A DNA stretch of 64,000 bases from Peterkaempfera sp044755465 (GCF_044755465.1 NZ_JBIVRB010000020.1:1-64000), one strand, 5' to 3'. Counted from the first letter of the stretch, positions 17,376-26,230 are shown. The notes: generated from the letters alone by a model not told the origin. Numbers and translations are program-made.

Positions 17376-18881
17376 ATGAGGACCGTCCCCGGACGCACCG
17401 ACCACGTGGTGGTCATCGGAGCCGGCCTGGCCGGCCTCTCCGCCGCCCTGCACCTGCTGGGCGCCGGCCGCCGCGTCACCCTGCTGGAACGCGGCCCGCT
17501 GCCCGGCGGCCGGGCGGGCCGGGAAGACCTGGCCGGCTACCGGCTGGACACCGGCCCCACCGTGCTGACCATGCCCGACCTGCTGGACGAGGCGTTCGCC
17601 GCCGTCGGCACCTCCGCCGCCGAACACCTGGACCTGGTCCCGCTGCACCCCGCCTACCGCGCCCGGTTCGCCGACGGCTCCGGGCTGGACGTGCACACCG
17701 ACCCGGCCGCCATGGAAGCCGAGGTCGAGCGGTTCGCCGGCGCCCGCGAGGCGATCGGCTACCGGCGGCTGCGCCGCTGGCTGACCGCGCTGTATCGGGT
17801 GCAGATGCGCAGCTTCATCGACGCCAACTTCGACTCCCCGCTCGGCCTGCTCGGCCCCGACCTCGCCCGGCTCGCCGCGCTCGGCGGCTTCGGCCGACTC
17901 GGACCCCGGATCGGCCGCTTCCTCAGCGACGAGCGGCTGCGCCGGGTCTTCTCCTTCCAGTCCCTGTACGCGGGCGTGCCACCCGCGCGGGCCCTGGCCG
18001 CGTACGCCGTCATCGCCTACATGGACACCGTGGCGGGCGTCTACTTCCCGCGCGGCGGCATGCACACCGTCCCCACCGCACTCGCCGCCGCCGCCCGCCG
18101 CGCCGGCGCCGAACTGCGCCACGGCGCCGAGGCCACCGCCCTGGAACGCTCCCCGGGCGGCACCCGCGTCCACGCCGTCCGCACCGCCGACGGCGAGCGG
18201 ATCGCCTGCGACGCCGTCGTACTGACCCCCGACCTGCCCGCCGTGCACCGGCTGCTCGGCGCCGCCCCGCTGCGGCCGACCCGGCTGCGCTGGGCGCCCT
18301 CGGCGTTCCTGCTGCACGCGGGCACCGACCGCACCTGGGACGGGCTCGGCCACCACACCCTGCTCTTCGGCGCGGCCTGGGAACGCACCTTCGAGGAGCT
18401 GACCCGCACCGGGACGCTGATGAGCGACCCCTCGGTGCTGATCACCCGGCCCACCACCACCGACCCCACCCTCGCACCGCCGGGCCGCCATCTGCACTAC
18501 GTCCTCGCGCCCTGCCCCAACCTGCGGTCCGCGCCGCTGGACTGGGCGCGCGTCGGCCCCCGCTACCGGGACCGGCTGGTCACCGAGCTGGAACGCCGCG
18601 GCCTGACCGGCTTCGGCACGGCCGTCCGGGCGGAACGCGTCGTCACCCCCGCCGACTGGGCGGCCCAGGGCCACGCCGCCGGCACCCCCTTCTCCGCCGC
18701 CCACACCCTCGCCCAGACCGGCCCGTTCCGCTCCCGCAACCTGGTCCGGGGCACCGAGAACGCCGTCCTGGCCGGCTGCGGCACCGTACCCGGCGTCGGC
18801 GTCCCCACCGTGCTGCTCTCCGGGAAACTCGCCGCCGCCCGGATCACCGGCCTGCACCGCCGCACCCGGGCCCACGGATGA
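17376..18881 (+). CDS. crtI: Phytoene desaturase CrtI
   Basis: This FAD-dependent phytoene desaturase of 501 residues is of normal CrtI length. The N-terminal dinucleotide fold reads VVVIGAGLAGLSAALHLLGA, followed by TGPTVLTMP. The C-terminal FAD-contact region (AGCGTVPGVGVPTVLLSGKL) closes the protein. It converts phytoene to lycopene at the membrane. The ATG at 17376 has a GAAAGG site 43 bases after crtE. Its stop overlaps the crtB start (ATGA at 18878-18881), so crtI and crtB are translationally coupled. Confidence 0.95.
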   Translation: MRTVPGRTDHVVVIGAGLAGLSAALHLLGAGRRVTLLERGPLPGGRAGREDLAGYRLDTGPTVLTMPDLLDEAFAAVGTSAAEHLDLVPLHPAYRARFADGSGLDVHTDPAAMEAEVERFAGAREAIGYRRLRRWLTALYRVQMRSFIDANFDSPLGLLGPDLARLAALGGFGRLGPRIGRFLSDERLRRVFSFQSLYAGVPPARALAAYAVIAYMDTVAGVYFPRGGMHTVPTALAAAARRAGAELRHGAEATALERSPGGTRVHAVRTADGERIACDAVVLTPDLPAVHRLLGAAPLRPTRLRWAPSAFLLHAGTDRTWDGLGHHTLLFGAAWERTFEELTRTGTLMSDPSVLITRPTTTDPTLAPPGRHLHYVLAPCPNLRSAPLDWARVGPRYRDRLVTELERRGLTGFGTAVRAERVVTPADWAAQGHAAGTPFSAAHTLAQTGPFRSRNLVRGTENAVLAGCGTVPGVGVPTVLLSGKLAAARITGLHRRTRAHG

Positions 18882-19852
18882 CGCCCCCGCCCACCGCCGA
18901 CCGGGACCTGGACCGCGCCGGCATCACCGACCCCGCCCTGCGCGCCGCCTACCTGCGCTGCCGCCGACTCAACGCCCGGCACGGCCGCACCTACTACCTG
19001 GCCACCCGGCTGCTCACCCCCGCCCGGCGCCCCGCCGTCCACGCCCTGTACGGCTTCGCCCGGCTGGCCGACGACATCGTCGACGACCTCGCCACCGACG
19101 CCCGCCCCGCCGAACGCGACCGCGTGCTGCGCGACCTGGAGCAGCGGCTGGCCCACGGGCTGGCCACCGGGCGCAGCGACCACCCCGTTGTCGCGGCGCT
19201 CAGCGACACCGCCGCCCGCTACCGCATCGACCACCGCCACTTCGCCGCCTTCATGGCCTCGATGCGGATGGACCTCACCGTCACCGACTACGCCGACTGG
19301 ACCGAGCTGCACCGCTACATGTACGGTTCCGCCGCCGTGATCGGCCTCCAGGTCCTGCCGGTCCTGGGCACCGCCGCGCCGCAGGAGGAGGCCGCCCCGC
19401 ACGCCGCCGCGCTCGGCATCGCCTTCCAGCTGACCAACTTCCTCCGTGACGTCGGCGAGGACCTGGACCGGGACCGCGTCTACCTGCCCGCCGACCGGCT
19501 CGCCGCGTACGGCGCCGACCGGGCGCTCCTCCAGTGGTGCCGCGACACCGGCCGCACCGACCGCCGGGTCCGCGCCGCCCTGCGCGACCTGCTGCACGCC
19601 ACCCGCCGCGCCTACCGCTACGCCGCCCTGGGCATTCCCATGCTCGACCCGCTCTCACGGCCCTGCGTCGCCACGGCGCTGACGCTGTACGGCGGCATCC
19701 TGGACCGGATCGAGGCCGCCGACTACGCCATCCTCAACCACCGCGTCACCGTCAGCCGCACCCGCCGCGCCACCACCGCCCTCACCGCCCTGGCCCGCCT
19801 CACCCTGACCCGCACCCGCACCGCGAGGAACGGCGCACCCAGCCCCCCGTAA
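18878..19852 (+). CDS. crtB: Phytoene synthase CrtB
   Basis: This 324-residue squalene/phytoene synthase condenses two GGPP to phytoene. Both Asp-rich substrate-Mg motifs are present: LADDIVDDLATD (near residue 65) and LRDVGEDLDRDRVYLP (near 190). The start overlaps the crtI stop by four bases. It ends in front of a repeat-filled gap that separates it from the Rieske gene. Confidence 0.95.
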   Translation: MTPPPTADRDLDRAGITDPALRAAYLRCRRLNARHGRTYYLATRLLTPARRPAVHALYGFARLADDIVDDLATDARPAERDRVLRDLEQRLAHGLATGRSDHPVVAALSDTAARYRIDHRHFAAFMASMRMDLTVTDYADWTELHRYMYGSAAVIGLQVLPVLGTAAPQEEAAPHAAALGIAFQLTNFLRDVGEDLDRDRVYLPADRLAAYGADRALLQWCRDTGRTDRRVRAALRDLLHATRRAYRYAALGIPMLDPLSRPCVATALTLYGGILDRIEAADYAILNHRVTVSRTRRATTALTALARLTLTRTRTARNGAPSPP

Positions 19853-20150
19853 CCCAGCAACCCCACAGCCACCCACCGCCCCGTCAGGGCCACGCCCGCC
19901 ACGACCAGCCCCCGACCTCCCCGTAACCCACCCATCCCGCCGCCACCGGCCGCCCCGTCAGGGGCGCGAGGAACTGCGCGCCCAGCCCCCGACCTCCCCG
20001 TAACCCACCCATCCCGCCGCCACCGGCCGCCCCGTCAGGGGCGCGAGGAACTGCGCGCCCAACCCCCGCCCCCCGTAACCCACCAACCCCACAGCCACCC
20101 ACCGCCCCGTCAGGGGCGCGCCCGCCAGGGCCACGCCCGCCACGACCACC
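19840..20150. repeat. Nested intergenic repeats between crtB and the Rieske gene
   Basis: Two identical 77-bp units sit head to tail, one starting near 19906 and one near 19983. Each contains GGGGCGCGAGGAACTGCGCG, a word I know as a high-copy intergenic element of Streptomyces genomes. They are flanked by an outer pair (about 19844-19905 and 20070-20147), alike to each other and sharing CAACCCCACAGCCACCCACC; the right one carries a 15-bp insertion (GCGCGCCCGCCAGGG). A GCCCC-GTCA-GGGGC mini-hairpin recurs in every unit. There is no gene in this 334-base gap, which must also hold the promoter of the next gene unless it is read from crtB. Confidence 0.85.
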
Positions 20151-20186
20151 CCCGCAACCGACGCCCAAACGCCCCCGAGGAGCCCG

Positions 20187-21182
20187 ATGCCCCCGCCCCG
20201 CGCCCGCCGCCGCGTCCCACTGGACCTGCTGCGCGGCCCCGGCTGGGCCGACCAACCCCCCACCTGGCGCGACGCCCGCCCCGCCCTCATCGCCGGCGCC
20301 CTGGCCCGCGCCCGCGCCCGCCCCACGGGCAACTGGTTCGTCCTGGCGGCCGGCCACGAGGTCCGCCCCGGCCGCCCCCTCGGCCGTACGATCGCGGGAA
20401 CCGAACTCGTCGCCTGGCGCGGCACCGACGGCCGCCTGCACGCCGGCCCCGGCGCCTGCCCGCACCTGGGCGCCCCGCTGTGCGACGCCCCGGTCCTGCG
20501 CGGCCGTCTGGTCTGCCGCTGGCACGGCCTGGCCCTGGGCCCCGACGGCTTCCCCGGCTGGCAGCCCTTCCCCGCCCATGACGACGGGCTGCTCGCCTGG
20601 GTCCGGCTGGACGCCGCCGGCGGCGAGCCGCCGACCCCCACGCCGCCGGTCCCGCCCCGCCCCGCCCCGGCGGCGTCGCTGACGGCGGTCACCACGGCGG
20701 TCGGCGGCTGCGAGCCGCAGGACGTGGTCGCCAACCGCCTCGACCCCTGGCACGGCGCCTGGCTGCACCCGTACGCCTTCGCCGACCTCACCGTCGTCGA
20801 GACCCCCGCCCCGGACGCCGACCGCTTCACCGTGGAGGTGGCGTTCCGGCTGCGCGGCCGGGTCGGGGTGCCGGTACGGGCCGTCTTCACCGCCCCCGGG
20901 CCGCGCACCGTGGTGATGCGGATCGTCGCGGGGGAGGGGGAGGGCAGCGTGGTGGAGACGCACGCCACCCCGCTGACCCCGACCGGCCATGACCGCCCCC
21001 GCACCGCCGTGATCGAGGCGGTGGCCGCCCACTCCGACCGCCCCGGCTTCGCGGCGGCCCGCCGAGCCGCGCCCCTGCTGCGCCCCCTGATCCGGCGGAC
21101 CGCCGCCCGCCTCTGGCGCGACGACCTGGCGTACGCGGAACGCCGCTGGCAGCTCCGCGCCTCCGACCGCTTCCCCGGCTGA
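20187..21182 (+). CDS. Rieske [2Fe-2S] oxygenase-like protein of the crt cluster
   Basis: This 331-residue protein has a Rieske domain with CPHLGAPLC and CRWHGLALG, giving the CxH...CxxH cluster ligands near residues 91-113. In the second half, NRLDPWHGAWLH resembles the D-x2-H-x4-H mononuclear iron site of Rieske oxygenases, so it may be a real hydroxylase rather than just an electron carrier. The ATG at 20187 has a CGAGGAGCCC site. It follows crtEIB and faces crtU. Homologues accompany Streptomyces crt genes, in the position often labelled crtV. Its substrate is unknown; a carotenoid is the natural guess. Confidence 0.8.
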   Translation: MPPPRARRRVPLDLLRGPGWADQPPTWRDARPALIAGALARARARPTGNWFVLAAGHEVRPGRPLGRTIAGTELVAWRGTDGRLHAGPGACPHLGAPLCDAPVLRGRLVCRWHGLALGPDGFPGWQPFPAHDDGLLAWVRLDAAGGEPPTPTPPVPPRPAPAASLTAVTTAVGGCEPQDVVANRLDPWHGAWLHPYAFADLTVVETPAPDADRFTVEVAFRLRGRVGVPVRAVFTAPGPRTVVMRIVAGEGEGSVVETHATPLTPTGHDRPRTAVIEAVAAHSDRPGFAAARRAAPLLRPLIRRTAARLWRDDLAYAERRWQLRASDRFPG

Positions 21183-21219
21183 CCCGCCCCGCCTCGCCCC
21201 CCCGGCCCCGGGTGCGCCC

Positions 21220-22761
21220 TCACCCGTACCGCGCCAGCGCCCGCAGCGGCGCCGACCGCCCCGCCACCGGGACGGACCAGAGCGTCTGACCGCGTACGCC
21301 CCAGCTCGCCAGCAGGCCGTTGGCGGCCAGGAAGCCGGTGGTCGCGGCCCGCTCCATCAGCGCCACCGGCAGCTCGCAGCGGACCAGGTCCCCGGCGAGC
21401 ATCAGCCGGGGGTGGGGGGTGTGCACCTCGGGGCGGCCGTCGAAGCCGCCCACCGGGAAGAGCGGGCAGTCGTCGTGCCACTCGTGCCGCTCGTCCACCA
21501 CCCGGGCCCGGACCGTCTCCGGGTACACCCGGTGCAGCTCGGCCGTCAGCCGCCGCCGCACCCGCTCCCGGTCGGCGGCCGGGTCGACGGCGTACGCGTG
21601 CAGCTCGACCACCGAGCCGCCGGTGCGGGCCGCCCAGCGCGCCGCCTCGCCCTCCCAGCGCTCCAGCACGCTCACGTTGTCCAGCGGCCCCCAGCCGCTG
21701 GTGCCCAGGAACCCGGCGCGGTCCGGCCGCACCGGCGTGTCCAGCCAGAGCCGGGAGACCAGGAACGGGGGCGCCTGCCGCAGCGCGGCGATCCGGCGCC
21801 GCCAGGCGCCGTCGCCCAGCCCGGGGGAGGCCGCGACCAGGCCGCGCAGCCCGCCGGTGTCGGCCGCCAGCACCACCGCGTCGTACGTCTCGGGCCCGCC
21901 GCGCCCGGCCGCCACCTCGAAGCCCGCCCCGGCCAGCGGACGCACCCGCTCGACCGCCGTGCCGGTGCGCACCCGCACCCCGTGGCCGCGCAGGTAGTCC
22001 GCCAGCGGGTCCCACAGCGCCTGCGGGTACGGCTCGGCCGGCACGTCGAACAGCAGCCCTTCGCTGGACCCCAGGAAGTAGATGTGGAACATCAGCGCCA
22101 GTTCGGCGGCGGACAGCTCGGCCGGGTCGGCGAAGAAGCTGCGCGAGAACACCTCGAACGCCAGGTGCCGCGCCTGCTCCGGGAACCGCACCGCCCGCAG
22201 GAAGTCCAGCGCGCTGGTCCCGTCCAGCCGCCGGTAGACCTCCGGCACCCGTACGTCCAGCAGCGGCAGCGCGGCCCTGGCGTTGATCGCCGCCAGCCCG
22301 GCCAGGTCGAAGGTCGGGCTGAGCGCGGCGAACCCCAGCGCGCTCCACGGCGGGGTGCGGGGCACCCGGGCGAAGCTGTCCCGGGCGCCGCCGCGCCGCA
22401 GCAGCGGGTAGTCGGGCAGCGGGACCAGCGCGGTCAGCCCCGGGTCGGCCCGGCGCAGCAGGCCGCGCAGGTTGTAGTACTGCCGGAAGAAGGCGTGGAA
22501 GCCCCGGCTCATGGTCGCCGCCGAACCGTCCGCCAGCGTGGTCGGCCACCCGGCGAGCCGCCCGCCGAGCGTCGCCCGCCGCTCCAGCAGGTCCACCCGG
22601 ACGCCGCGCTCGGCCAGCGCGGTGGCGGCGGCCAGTCCGGCGATCCCGCCGCCGACCACGGCGGCCCGGGGCGCGGGGGAGCCGACCCGCTCCCGGCCGG
22701 GCGGACCGGGCCGGCGGTGGGCGCGGCGGTCCCGGCCCCGGCGGGGCGCGCCGCCGCTCAC
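21220..22761 (-). CDS. crtU: Carotene desaturase/methyltransferase CrtU (beta-ring aromatase)
   Basis: This 513-residue FAD enzyme of the CrtI/CrtU family has the N-terminal fold AAVVGGGIAGLAAATALAER and the CrtU-like SRGFHAFFRQYYNLRGLLRR. It converts beta-ionone ends of beta-carotene to aromatic chi-rings on the way to isorenieratene. The GTG start at 22761 overlaps the crtT stop (GTGA), giving a translational couple. About 35 Arg/Gly/Pro-rich residues precede the flavin fold, so a later start is possible. It converges on the Rieske gene with a 37-base gap. Confidence 0.9.
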   Translation of the reverse strand: MSGGAPRRGRDRRAHRRPGPPGRERVGSPAPRAAVVGGGIAGLAAATALAERGVRVDLLERRATLGGRLAGWPTTLADGSAATMSRGFHAFFRQYYNLRGLLRRADPGLTALVPLPDYPLLRRGGARDSFARVPRTPPWSALGFAALSPTFDLAGLAAINARAALPLLDVRVPEVYRRLDGTSALDFLRAVRFPEQARHLAFEVFSRSFFADPAELSAAELALMFHIYFLGSSEGLLFDVPAEPYPQALWDPLADYLRGHGVRVRTGTAVERVRPLAGAGFEVAAGRGGPETYDAVVLAADTGGLRGLVAASPGLGDGAWRRRIAALRQAPPFLVSRLWLDTPVRPDRAGFLGTSGWGPLDNVSVLERWEGEAARWAARTGGSVVELHAYAVDPAADRERVRRRLTAELHRVYPETVRARVVDERHEWHDDCPLFPVGGFDGRPEVHTPHPRLMLAGDLVRCELPVALMERAATTGFLAANGLLASWGVRGQTLWSVPVAGRSAPLRALARYG

Positions 22762-23480
22762 CGGTCGGCCGCCGGGCGCCGCGCGGTGAAGGTGTGGGTG
22801 ATGCCCCGCTGCCACCCGCCCACCGGGGAGACCCGTACGTCGGCGAAGCCCGCCCGCCGCAGCCGGTCCCGGAAGGCCGGCGCGGTGTCGAACTCCAGCA
22901 CGCTGCGCCACAGGTGCCGGTAGAGGCCGGGGCCGCCCGGCCCGACCGCCCCGAGCGGGATCACCACGCCCCAGCAGACCGCCGACCACACGGCCCGGTG
23001 CACCGGGGCGCCGGTCAGCGTGTAGTCGTGGACGGCCAGCCGCCCGCCGGGCCGCAGCAGCCCCCGGACCGCCGCCAGCACCGCGTCCGGGCCGGCGGTG
23101 TTGCGGACCAGGTAGGCGGCCAGCACCGCGTCGAACGGCCCGGTCACCCCCGCTCCGGCCAGCGACTCGGCCGCGCCGTGGACGAAGTCGACGCCCGGCG
23201 GCCAGCGCTTGGCCCGCGCCCGCGCCAGCATCCCGGCCGAGGCGTCCACCGCCGTGATCCGGGCCCGTGGCGCGGCCCGCAGCAGCGCCGCCGTGGACGC
23301 GCCGGTGCCGCAGCCCAGGTCGAGCAGGTGCTGCCCGGCGCCGCCGCCGGGCAGCGCGAGCCGCCGGGCGGCCAGCCGCAGCTGGGCGTGGTAGCCGGGG
23401 TTGGCGGCCACCAGCAGGTCGTAGGCGGGGGCGGAGCGGTCGAAGGCGTCGGCCAGCCCCGGGCCGTGCAGCAGCGTCAT
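22758..23480 (-). CDS. crtT: SAM-dependent methyltransferase CrtT
   Basis: This 240-residue class I methyltransferase has motif I as LDLGCGTGAST (about residues 45-55), VDASAGMLARA (post-I), and GGRLAVHDY later. The ATG at 23480 follows GGGAGG. In Streptomyces crt clusters the gene at this position, between crtY and crtU, is called crtT; its exact reaction in aromatic carotenoid synthesis is not firmly settled as far as I know. Its stop overlaps the crtU start. It is 90 bases downstream of crtY. Confidence 0.85.
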   Translation of the reverse strand: MTLLHGPGLADAFDRSAPAYDLLVAANPGYHAQLRLAARRLALPGGGAGQHLLDLGCGTGASTAALLRAAPRARITAVDASAGMLARARAKRWPPGVDFVHGAAESLAGAGVTGPFDAVLAAYLVRNTAGPDAVLAAVRGLLRPGGRLAVHDYTLTGAPVHRAVWSAVCWGVVIPLGAVGPGGPGLYRHLWRSVLEFDTAPAFRDRLRRAGFADVRVSPVGGWQRGITHTFTARRPAADR

Positions 23481-23570
23481 CGGGAAGCCTCCCAGGCGGT
23501 TCGGCGGCGGGCCGACCGTACGTCCGCGCGGTGCCCGCGCCCGGCGGGCACGCCGCACCGCAGTGCCGCG

Positions 23571-24761
23571 CTACCCCGGATGACCGGCGCGGCGGCGCAG
23601 CAGTGCCAGTTCGGCGCAGCTCAGCGCCATCGGCAGCACCGGGCCGCGCAGCCCGATCAGCAGTTCGTCGCGCAGCCGGGAGCGGCCGTCCAGGAAGCGC
23701 AGCAGCCGCCCCGGCGGATGGCCGGCGAACAGCCCGGCGAAGTACGCGGCGCCGTCCAGCCGGCCCCGGTCCAGCGCCCGCAGCAGCGCGGCGTCCATCA
23801 CCAGGTGCCGCCGCCGGTGCGCGGGGGGCGGCAGCGGGACCCGTCCGGCGGCGTAGGCGCGGGCGATGGCCCGGGTCTGCCGCTGGATGCCGCTGAAGGT
23901 GTAGCCGGTGGCCGGGCGGGTGGCGCCCCCGGCGGTGCCGATCCGGAAGACCCGGGCGCCGGTGCGGCGCGGGAAGACGGCGTCGGTCATCGGGATCGCC
24001 CCCTGCTCGCTGCCGGTCACCTCGAACGGCCCGAGCCCCAGCACTTCGCGGGTGTACCGGTCCAGCTCCGCGTCGTACGCCTCCCGGCCCAGCGGCGCCC
24101 GGGAGAACCGGGTGTACTCCACCAGGGCCTGTCCCGGCCCGGTCGGCAGCACATAGCCGAAGGCCAGGCCCCGGGGCGGCTGCGGGACGCGGAAGTCCAT
24201 CAGCAGCGCCGCCGCCGGGTCGAAGGCGGGCCGGGCGGTCCGGACGAACCAGCCCCGGAAGTGCTGCACCAGCCGGGTGCGGGCCGGCGGCAGCACGGCG
24301 GGCGGCCGGGAGTCGAACACCCAGCGGGCCCGCAGCCGCAGCCGCCCGGCGGGGGTGTCGGCGTCCACCTCGGCCCACCGGCCGCCGTCGCGTACGGCGG
24401 TGACGGCGGCGGTCAGCCGGCGTACGGCGGGCCGGTCCGCCAGCTCGCGGGCCACCAGCGCGGCGAAGTCATCCGACCGCAGCATCTTGTAGCGCAGCGG
24501 CGCCACCGGCGCCTCGGTCCGCCCGCCGCCGGGGCCGTACACCGCGACCCGGTCCCAGGAGGCCCGGACCGCCGCGTCGTACTCGCCGCCCGGCGCCGCC
24601 TCCCACCAGCACCAGGTGCGCTGCGGGCTGCGCAGCGGCCCGGCGGGCGGCTCCAGCACCAGCGCCGCCGCCGGGCCGGCCGGACCGAGAGCGGCCAGCC
24701 GCCGGGCCAGCGACAGCCCGGCCGCCCCGGCGCCGATGATCACCACGTCCGCGTCGTCCAC
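23571..24761 (-). CDS. crtY: Lycopene beta-cyclase CrtY
   Basis: This 396-residue lycopene cyclase of the bacterial CrtY type has the flavin fold DVVIIGAGAAGLSLARRL at the N-terminus and the typical RTWCWWE (about residue 45). The ring-closing motif region is EQGAIPMTD, with TAGGATRPATGYTFSGIQRQ downstream. It cyclises lycopene to beta-carotene. The GTG at 24761 is chosen because the flavin fold starts at once; a CTG at 24779 would overlap the ferritin-like stop. The gene lies 14 bases after that stop, so the two are likely co-transcribed. Confidence 0.92.
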   Translation of the reverse strand: MDDADVVIIGAGAAGLSLARRLAALGPAGPAAALVLEPPAGPLRSPQRTWCWWEAAPGGEYDAAVRASWDRVAVYGPGGGRTEAPVAPLRYKMLRSDDFAALVARELADRPAVRRLTAAVTAVRDGGRWAEVDADTPAGRLRLRARWVFDSRPPAVLPPARTRLVQHFRGWFVRTARPAFDPAAALLMDFRVPQPPRGLAFGYVLPTGPGQALVEYTRFSRAPLGREAYDAELDRYTREVLGLGPFEVTGSEQGAIPMTDAVFPRRTGARVFRIGTAGGATRPATGYTFSGIQRQTRAIARAYAAGRVPLPPPAHRRRHLVMDAALLRALDRGRLDGAAYFAGLFAGHPPGRLLRFLDGRSRLRDELLIGLRGPVLPMALSCAELALLRRRAGHPG

Positions 24762-24775
24762 GGTCGGCGGCGCGG

Positions 24776-25321
24776 TCAGACGCCGAGCAGGTCGACCAGG
24801 TCGTCGGCGTGGTCCTCCTCCTCTTCGAGGATGGACTCCATCACCCGGCGGGTGGTGGGGTCGTGCTCGCCCAGCCAGCGGATGATCTCCTGGTAGCTGG
24901 AGATGACGATCCGCTCCGCGAGCAGATTGCTGCGCAGCATCTCCTTGAGGTCCCGGTCGGCCGGCATGGTGTAGTCGGTGTGGGCGCGCTGGGTGAGTGT
25001 GCCGGGGTCGAAGTCGGGGTCGCCGCCGAGCTGGGAGACCCGCTCGGCCGCCCGCAGGGCGTGCTGGAGTTCCTCGGCGGCGTGCTCGGTGAACTGGGCG
25101 GACACCTGCGTCCGGTCGATGCCGGTCGCGGAGATGGCGTGCCTGGTGTAGCGCAGCCAGCACACCACCTCGGTGGCGATCACATCGTTGAGCAGGGCGA
25201 TCACCCGGCCTTTGTCGAGGCCGTAGGTGTCGGTGACCGGGCCGGCCTCCATCTTCAGCCGGGCCTCCTCGCGGATTCTGGTGACGTCCAGGACGAAGTC
25301 GTCCGTCGTCGCTGTTCCCAT
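24776..25321 (-). CDS. Ferritin-like (bacterioferritin/Dps-type) protein
   Basis: This 181-residue four-helix di-iron protein carries conserved carboxylate/His motifs that fit a ferroxidase centre: ATEVVCWLRY, HAAEELQHA, and a C-terminal SILEEEEDHADDL. The ATG at 25321 is preceded by AGAGGAT. It is the first gene of the minus-strand crt arm, 14 bases ahead of crtY, which ties it to carotenoid production, perhaps through iron or oxidative stress. Length is close to bacterioferritin, but no haem-binding Met could be singled out. It is read divergently from the PRC-barrel gene across a 269-base gap with no other visible gene. Confidence 0.85.
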   Translation of the reverse strand: MGTATTDDFVLDVTRIREEARLKMEAGPVTDTYGLDKGRVIALLNDVIATEVVCWLRYTRHAISATGIDRTQVSAQFTEHAAEELQHALRAAERVSQLGGDPDFDPGTLTQRAHTDYTMPADRDLKEMLRSNLLAERIVISSYQEIIRWLGEHDPTTRRVMESILEEEEDHADDLVDLLGV

Positions 25322-25590
25322 GGTCGCTCGATCCTCTGTTCGCACGTGCTGCTGATCCGCACGCGTTCCGGGGGCTGGGGCGCGGGCGCGGAGCCATCGC
25401 TGCCGCACGCCGCCTCCGGACAGTAGGCAGCGCCGTCGGCGGGGCGGCGGAGCCGCGCCGCTGCGGTCGCCGCAGACGGTTCCAATGGACGAGTGGCCGC
25501 CGGTGCCTCTGGTGGCCGACGGCGGGGCCGGTGGCTGAAAGCGGGAGCTGCGGGTAGGCGCAGCCCGTTGGCCGCCACGAAGGAGGGCAT

Positions 25591-25947
25591 GTGTTCGAAG
25601 CTGGAGACATCCGGGAATGGCGGGGTCACAGCGTCGTCGACGGTGGAGACCACAAGATCGGCACCCTGGAGTCCGTCTATGTGGACACCGCGACCGACCA
25701 GCCCGCGTTCGCCACGGTGACGGTCGGGCTACCGACCCGCCGCAGACTGGCATTCGTCCCGCTGTTCGGCGCGACCGTGGGCCCGGGGTATCTCAAGGTG
25801 CTGTACGACAAGCGCCTGGTACGGGAGGCGCCCTGGATCGACACCGACGGGGAGCTGCCGGCCGACGCGGAGCCGGCGTTGTTCTCCCACTACGAACTGC
25901 CCTACGAGCCCGGCGCCGGCGGGGAACGGCGGCTCGCCCGCCGTTGA
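25591..25947 (+). CDS. PRC-barrel domain protein
   Basis: This 118-residue protein has a PRC-barrel. The N-terminal EWRGHSVVDGGDHKIGTLES and VYVDTATDQPAFATV form the typical beta strands, and RLAFVPLFGATVGPGYLKV follows. Such domains occur as free small proteins in Streptomyces and are often stress-induced; the role is unknown. The GTG start at 25591 has an AAGGAGGG site 5 bases upstream. It is followed after 34 bases by a small membrane protein, probably in one operon. Confidence 0.85.
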   Translation: MFEAGDIREWRGHSVVDGGDHKIGTLESVYVDTATDQPAFATVTVGLPTRRRLAFVPLFGATVGPGYLKVLYDKRLVREAPWIDTDGELPADAEPALFSHYELPYEPGAGGERRLARR

Positions 25948-25981
25948 GACCGACCGCATACGCACACCATCGGAGGGTGGC

Positions 25982-26152
25982 ATGGCGCTCTTCCTGCTGT
26001 TCATCATCGTGGCCATCGCGCTGGGCATCATCGGCGTGGTCGCCAAGGGCCTGCTCTATCTGCTGATCATCGGCATCGTGGTCTTCGTGCTCGACCTGAT
26101 CTTCATGGCCGTGCGGTACGGGCGGCGCAGGGGCAGCCGACCGGCCAGGTGA
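25982..26152 (+). CDS. Small hydrophobic membrane protein (56 aa)
   Basis: This 56-residue protein is almost entirely hydrophobic: MALFLLFIIVAIALGIIGVV and LLYLLIIGIVVFVLDLIFMA form one or two membrane helices, ending in a basic tail (RYGRRRGSRPAR) that should stay in the cytoplasm. The ATG at 25982 follows GGAGGGTGGC. Similar tiny hydrophobic proteins are common in Streptomyces, but no function is known to me. Its place after the PRC-barrel gene suggests co-expression, maybe a membrane-stress role. Confidence 0.8.
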   Translation: MALFLLFIIVAIALGIIGVVAKGLLYLLIIGIVVFVLDLIFMAVRYGRRRGSRPAR

Positions 26153-26183
26153 CCCGGGGCACCCCGGGCCGCCGTATCCGTTC

Positions 26184-26227
26184 GTCAACTTGGGTTGACA
26201 TCCGCCCGGGTGTCAACCTAGATTGAC
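26184..26227. promoter_or_regulatory. Twin operator-like palindromes before the HTH/Clp-N operon
   Basis: GTCAACTTGGGTTGAC (26184-26199) and GTCAACCTAGATTGAC (26212-26227) are 16-bp inverted repeats of the same type, centred 28 bp apart; the second ends 3 bases before the ATG. Between them, GTTGACA...TGTCAAC (26194-26217) makes a further inverted repeat. A repressor bound at both would block the promoter and the ribosome site. The HTH protein encoded next is the natural candidate, by inference. Confidence 0.65.
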
Positions 26228-26230
26228 GTC

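Noticed and set aside
21412..22923. Plus-strand open frame of 503 aa opposite crtU/crtT
   Set aside because: Composition is that of an antisense shadow; the minus strand encodes clear CrtU and CrtT motifs.
16046..25321. Search for a carotenoid regulator (LitR/sigma factor) in the crt cluster
   Set aside because: No such gene is present between crtE and the ferritin-like gene; control must come from elsewhere.
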